64,000 nt of DNA from Mesorhizobium loti (GCF_013170705.1 NZ_CP033334.1:6487501-6551500); one strand, 5' to 3'. Counted from the first letter of the stretch, positions 18,893-29,602 are shown. The notes: generated from the sequence alone by a model not told the origin. Made by a program: numbers and translations.

Positions 18893-19097
18893 AAATTACC
18901 GACCGCACCGGAAGCGGTGCGGCTCGACAACAGAACAAGCCAACTCCGTTCCGGAGATCACACCAATGCCTGGGATCGTGGCCAAACGCTGCGACAGCTC
19001 GTTGGAGCGGTGCCAGGCCAGAAGCTCGTTCTCCTGACGGGACAGGTGCAGCTGAACAGCGCCGATCTGTCCGCCAATGCCGAGCCAGCGGTGGCAC
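18893..19097 (-). pseudogene. IS110-family transposase fragment
   Basis: The minus-strand frame contains ENELLAWHRSNELSQRLATI followed by PGIGVISGTELA, the Transposase_20 motif of IS110/IS1111 transposases. It breaks off at PHRFRCGR and a stop. About 65 codons remain, with no DEDD domain. It is the first of four IS110-type pieces between 18.9 and 25 kb. Confidence 0.7.
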
Positions 19098-19211
19098 CCT
19101 CTGGGGGCTCGCCGGTGGAGAGCCGTCCCGCCAGTCTTAAGGCATGGAACCTACCGGCTCGACGCTACGAAGGCTAAACGTCTTCTTCCCGATTGCTCAA
19201 CCCGCTCCCTA

Positions 19212-20205
19212 CTAATCGCGGCTGGATGACAGGGAGAAAACGACAGCGGCTGGCGCCCGATAAGTTCCGCCTTTCGCCATCAGTGCCCAGACGATGCGTG
19301 CAGTCTTGTTGGCAAGCGCGACGATCACTAACATGGGCGGCTTGCGGCCCAAGATGCGCATGAGCCATGGGTCCGCAGATTCCCCCTTCCGCATTGCCCA
19401 GCGCACGGCCGCGCTGGCCCCTATGATCAGCAGCCGGCGTAGCGTTCGCTCGCCCATCCGAGACGTCTCGCCGAGCTTCTGCTTTCCGCCCGTGGAGCGT
19501 TGCAGCGGCGTGACGCCGAGCCAGGCCGCGAAGTCTCGCCCCCTCTTGAAGGTTGTCGCCGATGGAGCCAGAGCAGCAAGTGCCGTCGCGGTGATCGGCC
19601 CTATGCCGGGAATGGTCATCAATCGCCTGGCTTCTGCATCCTCCTTGGCACGCCGGGCGATCTCGCGGTCGAGCACGGCCACTCTCTCATCCAGCGACCG
19701 CAACTGTGCAACGAGCAGAGACAGGATCGGACGGGCAGCTTCGGGGATGGCGGTACCTTTGTCCTCAATCGCCGTGACAAGCTTGGCGGCATGGAAGAGA
19801 CCCTGTGCAGCCACGGGCCCGAATTCGGCAAGATGGCCCCGTATCGCATTGATGGTCTGAGTCCGCTGACGAACCATAAGATCGCGAACGCGGAATACCA
19901 TTGCCGCAGCTTGCTGCTCTTCGCTCTTCACCGCCACGAACCGCATGGTCGGCCTCTGGGCTACTTCGCAGATCGCCTCAGCGTCAGCGGCATCGTTCTT
20001 CTGCCGCTTCACGAAAGGCTTCACGGAGCGATTAGCCGGGCATCGTGCCCAAGCTTCGCAATCTCCCGCGCCCAATAATGACCGCCGGCGCAGGCCTCCA
20101 TGGCCACCGTGCAAGCAGGCTGCGCTGCAAGAAACTTGAGCACCTGGTCACGACGCAGTTTCTTGCGGAAGGCCACGGCTCCCGATCCATCCGCGCCGGG
20201 CATCT
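19212..20205 (-). pseudogene. IS110/IS1111-family transposase, frameshifted and 5'-truncated
   Basis: Two frames together give most of an IS110 transposase. The upstream frame reads VAFRKKLRRDQVLKFLAAQP to GHDARLIAP and then stops at about 20028. The next frame resumes with SVKPFVKRQKNDAADAEAIC and runs to 19212 through PGIGPITATALAALAP (Transposase_20). A small deletion near 20030 caused the shift. The first 25-30 residues (first catalytic Asp) are missing, and the sequence joins a group II intron-like remnant at about 20205. The element should be inactive. Confidence 0.8.
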
Positions 20206-20262
20206 GGTCGGGTAGCGGCGGCGCATTGCTGCGCCGCCGCCCCCTAAGAACCGGACATGCGG
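20205..20262. other. Possible group II intron domain remnant
   Basis: A GC-rich hairpin (GGCGGCGCATTGCTGCGCCGCC) is followed by CCCCTAAGAACCGGACATGC. This resembles the sequence that often flanks maturase genes in bacterial group II introns. It sits between the truncated IS110 and the truncated recombinase, which suggests an insertion or deletion joint. Confidence 0.35.
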
Positions 20263-21820
20263 AAGTTCCCACTGTCGCTTGGTGGGCATCATGAGCTGCG
20301 CTGGAGCGAGGCCAGCTACCACGCCGTTCATTCCGTGCCGGCCAATCCGGTCTATGCGGGCGCCTATGTCTATGGCAAGAATCGCCGAGAGACGGTGCTC
20401 GACGAAACCGGCGTGCGGCGCAAACGGATACGCAAGCTGCCGATGGACGAATGGCAAGTGCTGATCAAGGCTCACCACCCGGGCTATATCGACTGGCCGA
20501 CCTTCGAGGCCAATCAGCAACGCATGGCGACCAACACCCGCCCGCGCCTCCATGCCGAAGCCGGGGGAGGCTCCGGCGGCGCGGTGCGTGAAGGCGGCGC
20601 CCTGCTTCAGGGCATTGCCCGCTGCGGTCATTGCGGGCGGCGCCTGCGCACTCATTACCGTGGCCGCACCGCGACACCGGGCTATCATTGCGCCGGTAAG
20701 GTCATCGCCGAGGGACGCGGCGTCTATTGCCTCAATGTCGGCGGCGTGCAGATCGACGAAGCCGTGGTCGCGGCCTTCCTGGAAGCGCTGGAGCCGGCAC
20801 GCCTGGCCACCACGCTCGCGGCGGCCGAGCGGCTGGAAAACGACCGCGAAGCGGCACTCAAGCAATGGCGGCTCGATGTCGAGCGGGCGCAGTTCGCCGT
20901 TGACCGCGCCGAGCGGCGCTATCGCGCCGTCGATCCCGATAATCGCCTGGTCGCCCGCACGCTCGAGCAGCAGTGGGAGGAGGCCCTGCGTGCCTTGGAG
21001 GCGGCCAAGGCCGAACTGGTGCGGCGCGAGGCGGAGCGCCCGCGTAGGCTGTCGGCCACGGAGCGGGAGAAGCTGCTTTCCCTCGGCGCCGATCTGGCGA
21101 GCGTCTGGCACGCGCCGACCACGACGGCGCGTGACCGCAAGGAGCTCTTGCGCACGCTGATCGAGGAGGCCACCCTCCATGTCGACCGCGACAAGGCGGC
21201 GGCGCAACTCGCCCTGCGCTGGAAGGGCGGCGCGCTAAGCCACCTCACCGTCGCCCTGCCGCGCTCGCGGCCGGCGACGGTGTGCACCGACGAGGACACG
21301 CTGGCGCTCGTACGGCGGCTGGTGCCGCATTATCCCGACGCCGTCATCGCCGGCATTCTCAACCGCCAGGGCCGTCGAACGGTCTATGGCCATCGGTTCG
21401 ACGCCAATCGCGTCGGCAAAGCGCCGCTACTGGAAGATCCCTGTCTGCAAGGCCAAGGCACCGGCCGCCGACGGCGACATTGTCACCGTCCGTCAGGCTG
21501 CCGTCGCGCTCGGCGTGGCGCCCTCGACGCTTCACCGCCATATCAACGACGGCCTCATCTAGGGCGAACAGGTGACACCCGGCGCGCCATGGCGCATTCG
21601 CCTGACCACGGACCTCAAGGCCCGCTTCCTCGCCACGCCCAGCGACGGCTTTGAACCCATCCGCGACGCCATGGAGACCCTTGGCCTGTCGCGCCAAAGT
21701 CTGTTGCAGCGAGTGAAGCGCGGCGAACTGGAAGCCGTTTATGTCATCCGTGGACAGAGAAAAGGTCTATGGATCAAGACCATAGACAACATTCCCACCC
21801 TCTTCGAACGCGCCTCATGA
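20263..21820 (+). pseudogene. Large serine recombinase, C-terminal part only, with frameshift and stop
   Basis: This is the C-terminal two thirds of a large serine recombinase. It opens with the Recombinase domain (PVYAGAYVYGKN, HHPGYIDWPTFEANQ), then a zinc beta ribbon CGHCGRRL, then a coiled coil of about 100 residues rich in R, E and A. The serine catalytic resolvase domain is absent. Near 21425 the frame shifts; the continuation reads GDIVTVRQAAVALGVAPSTL, a helix-turn-helix. A TAG stop at about 21560 interrupts it before VTPGAPWRIRL and the end at 21820. It is nonfunctional. A related, more decayed piece lies at 43230-43790. Confidence 0.82.
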
Positions 21821-21876
21821 ACCAGGGGGTATTACGATAATGGTTCCAAACAGCCTCTGATGTCACCTTCCAGAAT

Positions 21877-22352
21877 CTACTCTGGCGAAGCGCGCTTAGC
21901 CAGAGTGATGAAGCACTGCTCGATGGCGTCGGCAGTCGAGCGTTCGGGCCGGAACCCATAGGAATTCGGGTCCGCCAGTGTCTCTACCACCGGGTCCAGA
22001 GCGAGCTTCGATAACGCCTGCATCGCCCGGCACCGCATATAGGAATTCCCAGCGGACGCTTCTTGCCGTTACTCTTGGGAATGTAAACACGTCGCAACGG
22101 CATCGCGCGGTAACCGCGATGTCGAAGTGACCTCATCCCGTTCCATCTGGCCGCCGGGGATGACCATATCTTACCGTCCACCCCCGGCGTTCTCTTACCG
22201 CGATTCTCCGTCACCCGTTTCACGGCCAACATCTTGCCGCTATGCGAGCGGGTCAGCAGACGTTGCAATGCTTTCACCTTGCCCCATCGGCCTTCCTGGG
22301 TTGCCTTGGCGATACGCACCTGAAGCCGTTTCACCTCTGCCTGAATGTGCAA
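21877..22352 (-). pseudogene. Group II intron reverse transcriptase/maturase, N-terminal fragment
   Basis: The upstream frame contains QEGRWGKVKALQRLLTRS, KRVTENRGKRTPGVDG and RRVYIPKSNGKKRPLGIP, which are RT0-RT1 motifs of group II intron maturases. A shift near 22020 leads to the next frame, LALDPVVETLADPNSYGFRP with ERSTADAIEQCF (RT2-like), which stops at 21877. The catalytic YADD block, maturase and endonuclease domains are absent. It is a dead fragment. Confidence 0.85.
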
Positions 22353-22367
22353 CCAGTTCGCCTGATC

Positions 22368-22577
22368 CTACATCTGCGCAGTGCGCGAGGAATGCACCGA
22401 CTTCCGCCCCTTCCACTTGATGACCGTCTTCTGGTTGATCCCGTAACGCTTGGCCAGTGTCCTCAGGCTCTCTTGATGGGGTTGTCTAATCGCGGTGGGG
22501 ACGTCAAGTATCTTCGCGCTTGGAGATGCGTTGGCCGGGTACACGGTTGTCTTCGCGGTCAACATCGGTCGCCGCAT
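22368..22577 (-). pseudogene. IS481-family transposase, N-terminal fragment
   Basis: The segment TAIRQPHQESLRTLAKRYGI followed by NQKTVIKWKGRKSV is the N-terminal helix-turn-helix of IS481-type transposases. It ends at a stop about 15 residues later, with no integrase core. Confidence 0.6.
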
Positions 22578-22707
22578 GATGGAGCTTCGCGGGACGAGCC
22601 TTCAATGTGGACGACGCTACTTTGCTGAGTCAGCGGTGCAACCCCATCAGCGGAATGGCTCGGCTCACGTCCCGGCAGGGACGCCTCAGGCGTTCAGATT
22701 CTGAACG

Positions 22708-23742
22708 CTATCCGGATTTACGTTGTGGCTCCTGCATTCGGATTAAGAGCTCGCCGGTTTTAAGCATCGTATGCATTATCACCGCCAGTTTGCGCGCCAC
22801 AGCCACGGCAGCTCTTTTGAAGCCGATCCTCTCCCGGAGCTGGAGACCCCATGTCCGCAGGGTGCTCTCGGTTGAGCTACGCGTCAGAATAACCGACGCC
22901 GCTTCGTAGAGAAGCCCTCGCAAATGGCGGTCGCCGCGTCAGGATATATGGCCGTCATAATCGACTTCTCCCGATTCGTAGCGGCGCGTCGTTAGGCCTA
23001 TCCAGGCGCCAACAGATCGGGACGTCTTGAAGTTGCCCGGATCTTCAATGGCAGTGGCGAACGAGGTTGCGGTGATGGCGCCGATGCCAGGGATCGACAT
23101 GAGCATGCGGCATGCCTGGCTCTGACGTGCATCTGCGACGAGCTGGCGCCCAAGCTCGGCGGCACGGATGCGAATGCCGCGCCAGGCCTCCAACATCGGC
23201 AGCACGATGAGAGCAAGTTCCTCGTGATCGATAAGAAGGCGCCGAACGTTCTTCTCGAACGTGGTTCCCTTACCTGCAGGAACGAGCAGCCCGAACGTTT
23301 TCATGATTCCACGAATCTGGTTGGAAAGTTCGGTGGTGATCCGGACCAGCCGGGTGCGTGCCGCCACGAGCGTGCGGGTCAGCATGCTGTCAAATCCTTT
23401 CACCCGCACCTCACGGAAGAATCCCACCTCTGCAAGATGCGCCAAACCGTCGGCGTCGTTCGCGTCGGTCTTATTCGGCGCCATATCGAGCGCAGCTTTG
23501 GCATGGCGAGCATCGATGCAGATCGCTGGCACCCTTTCCGCGCGTAGCGCGTGATAGAACCAGACGGAAAGGGGTCCAGTCTCGAACACCACGCGTTTGG
23601 CGGCTGGCGCCCGCTTGCGGATAAGCTCGGCAATGATCTTTGGATCAGAGGCGCACTTCCCGCGCCAGACGCGCTTGCCTTCACGTCGGATCGCCACCGC
23701 TGTCTCTTTCATCGACACGTCGAGACCGATATATTCTTCCAT
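22708..23742 (-). pseudogene. IS110-family transposase interrupted by one in-frame stop
   Basis: An almost complete IS110 transposase of about 344 codons. The DEDD domain begins YIGLDVSMKETAVAI, and KTDANDADGLA and the Transposase_20 motif SIPGIGAITATSFATAIEDP are intact. A single TGA at 22939-22941 splits it after YDGHIS; the same frame continues with [17 protein letters not shown] to 22708. The expected residue there is arginine (CGA), so one C-to-T change explains the stop. The rest of the gene shows little decay, so the loss looks recent. Confidence 0.85.
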
Positions 23743-23956
23743 GGCTGTTCTCCATCAGATGCTTGGGCCCGGCGTCAGGTCGTGAGCCCGTATTTCCATC
23801 TTATCGGGGAACAGCCACCTTCCAAGGATATGCTTGGTTTCAGGGCGACTCGCTCCCGCGATTACCCCATGTGGACGGCGCCCGTAACGGCATCATCCTC
23901 GTGAGAGGCGTGCCAAGATGGCGGCTGTCGAGCACTCATCTGAAGGAGCACCGTCC

Positions 23957-24998
23957 ATGGGCAATGTTACCACCGATCTCAGCGCTGTTGCTACTGTTGG
24001 CCTCGATCTGGCCAAGCATGTCTTCCAGGTTCACGCGGTGGATGCTGCGGAGCACGTCGTCACGAACCGGGCGCTTCGGCGCAAGGATGTTCTGGCATTC
24101 TTCGAATCTCTGCCATGCTGCCTCATTGGCTTGGAAGCGTGTGGCTCGGCCCATCACTGGGCTCGCGAACTCATTAAGCTCGGTCATGACGTGCGGCTGA
24201 TGCCGCCAGCCTATGTGAAGGCTTACGTGCGTCGCCAGAAGAACGATGCCGCTGATGCAGCAGCCATCTGCGAGGCGGGTGACGCGCCCTTCGATGCGTT
24301 TTGTGCCGGTACGATCGATCGGGAACCAGGCGGCGCTCATGCATCACAAGGTACGCGAACTTCTGGTGGCCCAACGCACGCAACTTCTCAATGCCCTTCG
24401 CAGCCATCTGGCCGAAGTCGGGATCATCGCCGCCCAGGGACCGAACAACGCACGCGCCTTGGCTAGCCTCGTCATCGAGGGCAACGACATGATCCCGGCG
24501 ACCGTGCGTTCGGCACTGTTGCCGTTGGTGCGCCAACTGAAAGAACTCGATGACGAGATCAGGCAGAGCGATCAGGCTATTCTGGCCCTCGCCAAGACTG
24601 ATGAAATGGCATGCCGTCTGATGACCGTTCCCGGCATCGGCCCCATTACTGCCTCCGCGCTTGGGGCGAGCATCCAGGATATCTCCGCCTTCTCAGGTCC
24701 GCGCGAATTCGCCGCCTTCTTAGGGCTCACACCAAGGCAAAACTCTTCAGGCGGAAAGGAACGGTTGGGACGCGTCTCCAAGATGGGTAACCGATATTTG
24801 CGCAAGCTGCTCGTGGTCGGTGCTCATGCCGTTCTGTTCCATCGCAAGCGTTCCGGCGATGCGTTGAGAAACTGGGCGGATCGCCTGATGGAAACCAAGC
24901 CATTCAAGCTTGTCGCCGTGGCAACCGCAAACAAACTCGCCCGTATCGCCTTCGCACTCATGCGCGACGCAACACATTATGCCGGCACACCGATGTAA
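23957..24998 (+). pseudogene. IS110/IS1111-family transposase with a one-base frameshift
   Basis: The gene starts at ATG 23957 and reads the DEDD domain (GLDLAKHVFQVHAVDAAEHV to RRQKNDAADAAAICEA). At about 24277 one extra G in a GGG run shifts the frame. The downstream frame continues VTRPSMRFVPVRSIGNQAAL through PGIGPITASALGASI (Transposase_20) to 24998. Removing one base restores a transposase of about 346 residues, so inactivation is recent. A programmed frameshift is not known for this family. Confidence 0.85.
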
Positions 24999-25258
24999 CT
25001 GCAGCATCGGCTGAGGCCGCGAGCCGGAATCGAGGGTGACAATGACGTGATGGGAACAGACGAGGACAGATCCCCAAAGCCTGCAGAATAGTCGGAGCTT
25101 CGAGCTCGCTCTCTTGATCAGGCCAAAGGATCAGCGGATACCATCAGGGCCAGCGGCCATAGCGCCGCAGCAACAGGCCGGAGACATGACCGCACCCGCG
25201 ACCGTCCCATTGCTGAAAACAAACCCCGATCAGCGGGCGCCGTCCAGACATGACTATC

Positions 25259-25318
25259 TTGTATTGCTCGACGGACTGCCTCTGTCGTCGAGGCGCTGCC
25301 GTGTAAAATCTGGCCCAT
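25259..25318 (-). pseudogene. IS481-family transposase start, short fragment
   Basis: MGQILHGSASTTEAVRRAIQ matches the first 20 residues of IS481 transposases. After it the frame carries unrelated sequence. The surrounding 24999-25382 has no other gene. Confidence 0.5.
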
Positions 25319-25382
25319 AGTGCCTCCTTCGATTCGGAAGAAAATGATGCACTATCAAAGCCTGGGATCAACACTTAGCGCG

Positions 25383-25650
25383 TCAACCGGCCCGCATTCT
25401 TCCCGAAGTTGCACTGATTGCATTCGGCCTGGATGTTGCCGATGTCATCGGTGCCGCCGTGATAAACGGCAATCTTGTGTCCCTTAGTCCACACTGTTTG
25501 TAACGGGGATCGGGCTGCAGCGGGATGTCACTCCAGGATCGCCCGCATTCGGCACAGGCCGGCGAGACGGCGAGCAGCGCCTTCCATTCATTTCGTCGCA
25601 TGCGGTCCACCGTTGGCGGCAAGCCGGTTGCCTTTCCCCCAGCATTGCGA
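25383..25650 (-). pseudogene. HNH endonuclease-like remnant
   Basis: An upstream frame has a Cys pair (ACAECGRSW) and, after a shift near 25500, another frame reads VWTKGHKIAVYHGGTDDIGN followed by IQAECNQCNFGKNAGRL. The order C-x2-C, H, N, C-x2-C fits an HNH nuclease with a zinc site. The frameshift and small size indicate a pseudogene. Confidence 0.5.
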
Positions 25651-25796
25651 CAATCCATGGCGAAAACTTCAGACGCGCGGCATCTTCTGGCTCCGTCGGC
25701 GGGTGCCCCGCACTCTAAGCCGCGCGACTACAGCGCCGCGGCCGGCCCGATCGCATTCAATTGTCGCTGACGAGGAGACCACAGCAATCGCTACAC

Positions 25797-26630
25797 TTAC
25801 CCAAGCGTATCCCATTTCGGCGAGTAGTCCAAATCGCAGATGCGGTAGTTGCGCGACCCGAGCCGCGAGATCGCTGCCATCTCCTCTTCGGAAAGCTCCA
25901 AATCAAACAGGTCGATGTTTTCCGCTAGCCTCTCCTTGCATTCGGTGCGCGGAATGGCGACTACACCTTCCTGCTGGACTTGCCATCGAAGCACGATCTG
26001 CGCCGGGCTTTTGCTGTGCCGCTTGGCGGCGTCCCCGACCGCCGCCTCCTCGAACAACGCTCCACCTCGGCCGAGCGGGCAATAGGCGACCATCGCCATG
26101 CCGGCCGCTCGGCAGGCCGCATGGACCTTAGTCTGGTCGAGAAAGGGATGATATTCGACTTGGTTGGCCACAAGCGGCGCATCCGACAGGCGCACTGCCT
26201 CCGCAAGCATCCCGGTGGGAAAGTTCGACACACCGATGTGCCGCGCCATGCCGGAATTGCGAACCGCGTTCAGCGCCTTGATAGATCCGGCCAGCGGAAT
26301 GGCAGGATTTGGCCAGTGGATCAGGAGCAGGTCGACTGTGTCGAGTCCGAGCCGCTGTAGGCTTGCCTCGGCCGATCGCTCTAAATCTCCGGGAGCGATA
26401 TCGGTAGACCAGACTTTGGTTGTGATGAAGACGTTGTCGCGCGGTACGCCGGAAAATCGCAGTCCCTCGCCCACCGCGCCCTCGTTGTCATAGACCGCTG
26501 CGGTGTCGAGATGGCGGTAGCCGAGCGAAAGCGCATGCGCGACCAATTCCGAACACGCTTCGCCTTTGAGCGTCCATGTACCAAGCCCGATTGCGGGGAT
26601 CGCCGCACCGTTTACCATGACGCTATGCAT
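25797..26630 (-). CDS. Aldo/keto reductase (2,5-diketo-D-gluconate reductase-like)
   Basis: A 277-residue NADPH-dependent aldo/keto reductase. The catalytic tetrad can be seen: Asp and Tyr in GYRHLDTAAVYDNEGAVG near residue 40, Lys in ITTKVW near 70, and His in LLIHWPNP near 103. The C-terminal IPRTECKERLAENIDLFDLE binds the adenosine 2'-phosphate. The start at 26630 has a perfect AGGAGG 6 bp upstream. It lies 360 bp downstream of the E1 beta copy 2 stop on the same strand, and it may be a separate unit. Substrate unknown. Confidence 0.9.
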   Translation of the reverse strand: MHSVMVNGAAIPAIGLGTWTLKGEACSELVAHALSLGYRHLDTAAVYDNEGAVGEGLRFSGVPRDNVFITTKVWSTDIAPGDLERSAEASLQRLGLDTVDLLLIHWPNPAIPLAGSIKALNAVRNSGMARHIGVSNFPTGMLAEAVRLSDAPLVANQVEYHPFLDQTKVHAACRAAGMAMVAYCPLGRGGALFEEAAVGDAAKRHSKSPAQIVLRWQVQQEGVVAIPRTECKERLAENIDLFDLELSEEEMAAISRLGSRNYRICDLDYSPKWDTLG

Positions 26631-26990
26631 AAAACCTCCTTGCTGCTTCCCCGCTGCCGGAATTCGTGCCATCGGTGTTGACGCGCCAGAGCTTGCGTGG
26701 GTCCCCTTGAAATCTATTCGACTGTGCCTCCTGAACTACCCGAGCGGATACGATTGCGGTTTAAGCCGATGCCAATCGATTGGGATCTGAAAGACATCCC
26801 GAAAGCCCGCAGAAATTTTTGCTTCGGCTCTATGACCACGATGGTCAACTGACAGCGTACAAATCAGCATCGTTGCAATCCGCGTCTTGCCGAGACAATC
26901 TGCCGCGACTCGCGGGGCAGCATTCCTCTGGAGGGTAGACTGATCTCGTTTGGCATTTTGCTTCCAGTCTATTGAGAGCCTTCGAGGAGC
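26631..26990. other. Intergenic region, nothing recognised
   Basis: About 360 bp between the aldo/keto reductase start and the E1 beta copy 2 stop. No coding sequence, repeat or hairpin was supported. A promoter for the reductase is expected here. Confidence 0.4.
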
Positions 26991-27992
26991 TCACAGCAGC
27001 CGCCGCACGGCAGCGGTGATGTGTTCCTTCGTCGGGAAGAAATCCTTCTCGAGGGCCGGACTGAATGGGACGTGAATGTCCGGAGAGCTCAGGCGAAGGA
27101 TCGGTCGCTGCAAGAGATCGAAAATCTCTTCTGCCATCACCGCGGCAATTTCACTTCCGACGTTGCAGACACTGTGCCCGTTCTCGACGATCATGAGCCG
27201 TCCGGTCTTGGCGACTGAGATCCTGATGGCTTCATAATCGAGCGGCTTCAACGTACGTGGATCGATCACTTCGACCGAAATGCCCTCCTCGGCGAGCGCG
27301 TCGACAGCTTCCATCGTCGGCCGAATGGCGCCGGCAATGGCGATAAGGGTTACGTCTTTTCCCCGGCGCTTCACATCCGCTTTGCCAATCGGGATTAGAT
27401 AGTCCGGATCTGTGGCCACATCGCCCTTGACCGGCCACAGACAGGCGTCTTCGAAGACGAGTACAGGATCGCCATCGCGAATGGCCGATTTCATAAGGCC
27501 CTTGATGTCGGCGGGGCTGGTCGGACAGATGATCTTGAGACCAGGCACATTCATAAAAAGCGGATACGGTCGATCGGCATGCTGCGCCGCCTTGGACCCC
27601 ACCGAGTACATCCAACACCGAAACACGATCGGAATGTCGATCTGACCTCCAGTCATATACTGCAATTTCGAGGCCTGGTTGATGATCTGATCCGAGGCAA
27701 GATAGACGAAGCTGGCAACTGAGAGGTCCACGATCGGTCGCAAGCCGTTGATCGCAGCCCCGATTGCGAGGCCGGTAAAACCGCCTTCTGAAATCGGCGT
27801 GTTCCAAACCCGGTTCTTGCCGAACCGCTCAATAAGTTTGCCGCCGCCATAGATCGAAATATCCTCTCCCATCAGGACGACGCGCTCATCACGATCCATT
27901 TCCTCTATCTGCGCCTGCACGAGCGCTTCAAGATAGGTCATCTCAATACGGGTGCCGGGCGCAGCGACAAATTTCTGGGCAGTATTTTGCAT
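26991..27992 (-). CDS. 2-oxoacid dehydrogenase E1 component, beta subunit (copy 2)
   Basis: A 333-residue E1 beta, closely similar along its whole length to the protein from 3393-4391, with the same landmarks (GEDISIYGG, SEGGFTGLAIGAA, PRTLKPLD). It follows the E1 alpha copy by 5 bp. Unlike copy 1, no lipoyl or E2 gene follows; the next gene downstream is the aldo/keto reductase. It might use the E2 of copy 1 or be redundant. The reading frame is intact with no key residue lost. Confidence 0.92.
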   Translation of the reverse strand: MQNTAQKFVAAPGTRIEMTYLEALVQAQIEEMDRDERVVLMGEDISIYGGGKLIERFGKNRVWNTPISEGGFTGLAIGAAINGLRPIVDLSVASFVYLASDQIINQASKLQYMTGGQIDIPIVFRCWMYSVGSKAAQHADRPYPLFMNVPGLKIICPTSPADIKGLMKSAIRDGDPVLVFEDACLWPVKGDVATDPDYLIPIGKADVKRRGKDVTLIAIAGAIRPTMEAVDALAEEGISVEVIDPRTLKPLDYEAIRISVAKTGRLMIVENGHSVCNVGSEIAAVMAEEIFDLLQRPILRLSSPDIHVPFSPALEKDFFPTKEHITAAVRRLL

Positions 27993-27997
27993 GTCGA

Positions 27998-29014
27998 TTA
28001 ATTCCGCTTCTGCCCAGCCACGAAGCTGTAATGGCCGGCAAGGGGCGAGTTGAACATGTGGTCGTGCAAGGTTTCGGACCTAGGCATGGGGCTGGCCAAA
28101 GCAAACTGTACAGCTTGCTTGACAACTTCGGCGACTTCATCCTCGATTGCTCTCAGACTCTTTTCGTCTATGCCTTCTTCTATGAGCACGGTGCGATACA
28201 GCAAAATTGGATCGCAGTCACGTTTGTGGGCCTCGACTTCTTCAACCGATCGATAGGGCTCCCCCGGAATCACCAAGCCGAAATTGTGTTCATCGAATCG
28301 ATACGTGTCGGCGACTATGAGAGTAGGCCCCTCACCCGCGCGTGCTCGCGTGACGGCCCGTGCCGTAGCTTCATAGACCGCGCTCACATCCTGCCCGTCA
28401 ACCGTTATCCCAGGCATGCCGTAGCCAGGAGCCCGCATCGCTATGTCCGGCTGCCCGTGGCTTTGCGCCACCGAGGTAGTGATTGCATAGCCGTTGTTCT
28501 CGCAAAGATAGATGACCGGAAGCTTCCACAGCGACGCCATGTTGAGACTCTCATGGAAGGTGCCCTGGTTCACCGCTCCATCGCCAAAGAAGCAAAGGGT
28601 AACCTGATCGACGCCCCGAACCGTCGAACTGAACGCACACCCTGTGGCAAGAGGGATGCCCCCTCCGACGATAGCCGACTCGCTGATGATCCCCACCGAC
28701 CTGTCTGCAAGATGCATAGAACCGCCGCGCCCCTTGCAAATGCCGCCTTCCTTACCCATCAGCTCGGCCATGAGCGCGTCCAGATTCGCGCCCTTCCCGA
28801 TCGGATGGCCGTGCGAACGATGCGTTCCGGTCATGGCGTCATCGTCCCGAAGGGCGAGACATGCCCCTACGATGGCGGCTTCCTGACCCACGCTCGAGTG
28901 GAAGAATCCAGGGATATTGTCACCTTTGAACTGGCGCATACCCTCTTCTTCGAAGCAACGGATGCGAAGCATCCGCCGATAAGCCTCTAGTCTCTGATGA
29001 CCGTTTAACTGCAT
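27998..29014 (-). CDS. 2-oxoacid dehydrogenase E1 component, alpha subunit (copy 2)
   Basis: A 338-residue E1 alpha with an intact ThDP motif (GDGAVNQG to ENNGY). It is highly similar to the copy at 2368-3387, which is in opposite orientation. The sequence just upstream (about 29015-29090) recurs at 39164-39245 next to a decayed E1 alpha start, so a common leader was duplicated too. Upstream on the same strand are remnants of an SDR and an FAD oxidoreductase and, at 29677-29693, a sigma-54 type promoter that may serve the whole set. Confidence 0.92.
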   Translation of the reverse strand: MQLNGHQRLEAYRRMLRIRCFEEEGMRQFKGDNIPGFFHSSVGQEAAIVGACLALRDDDAMTGTHRSHGHPIGKGANLDALMAELMGKEGGICKGRGGSMHLADRSVGIISESAIVGGGIPLATGCAFSSTVRGVDQVTLCFFGDGAVNQGTFHESLNMASLWKLPVIYLCENNGYAITTSVAQSHGQPDIAMRAPGYGMPGITVDGQDVSAVYEATARAVTRARAGEGPTLIVADTYRFDEHNFGLVIPGEPYRSVEEVEAHKRDCDPILLYRTVLIEEGIDEKSLRAIEDEVAEVVKQAVQFALASPMPRSETLHDHMFNSPLAGHYSFVAGQKRN

Positions 29015-29149
29015 GATCCAAACGTTGCTCCAATTTCCAGGTAAAAGATGCCGCCGCGGATGGCAGAGCGCAGGCCCTATAAATTCGTCGTGTATAGTTC
29101 ATTCACTTTCCTGGTCTCGTAATCCAGAATAGCGGGGCTTGCCGACAAA

Positions 29150-29602
29150 CTATCGAGCGCGCGGTTGGCTGGTAATAGGGTGTCGAGAATTGACGGCCAG
29201 TCCCGCAAAGCCGACGCCGATGATCGGCCAACCGCAGGCGAGATTGTCCTCAAAATTCGGGCGCTCCTGATCCGGCGGGAGAATGGCGTTCCACGCCGCC
29301 GGTCCGAGTTCGGAACACGACTTCCCTTCATGGAAGACTGAGCTTGGCAGTGCGGCCACCATCCACGACAAAGACCTGGCCGGTGACGAATGCGGCCTCG
29401 TCGGAGGCAATCCATGCGACCATAGCCGCAACTTTCTCAACACGGCCGGTCCAGCTCGTTCAAGAAGACATTCGGCGAACAGGCAGGGTGCCAACCGAGC
29501 GCGCATTGCGCAGTGAATTCTGCCAAAGCTGGCGCCACGCGCCTGAGTTTCGCCATTTGCCGTGGAAGGCATCCTCTCGTCCATTAGGCTTCCTCTGGTC
29601 AA
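29150..29602 (-). pseudogene. Remnants of an SDR C-terminus and an FAD oxidoreductase N-terminus
   Basis: In one minus-strand frame (about 29440-29340) the sequence reads [20 protein letters not shown] and [13 protein letters not shown], the end of an SDR nearly identical to SDR 4 (35051-35779). In the next frame it continues ELGPAAWNAILPPDQERPNF and then PIIGVGFAGLAVNSRH, the start of a DadA-type FAD oxidoreductase with its GxGxxG motif, which then ends at 29150. The same SDR-to-FAD-oxidoreductase junction, cut at nearly the same place, is seen at 35779-35885. These are leftovers of a duplicated operon. Confidence 0.7.

Noticed and set aside
21877..22352. Reverse transcriptase fragment as part of a retron or diversity-generating element
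   Set aside because: Motifs are those of group II intron maturases, the catalytic block is missing, and no template or variable repeat is nearby.
22939..22941. UGA in the IS110 gene as a selenocysteine codon
   Set aside because: The site is normally arginine, IS110 proteins are not selenoproteins, and no SECIS-like hairpin was seen.
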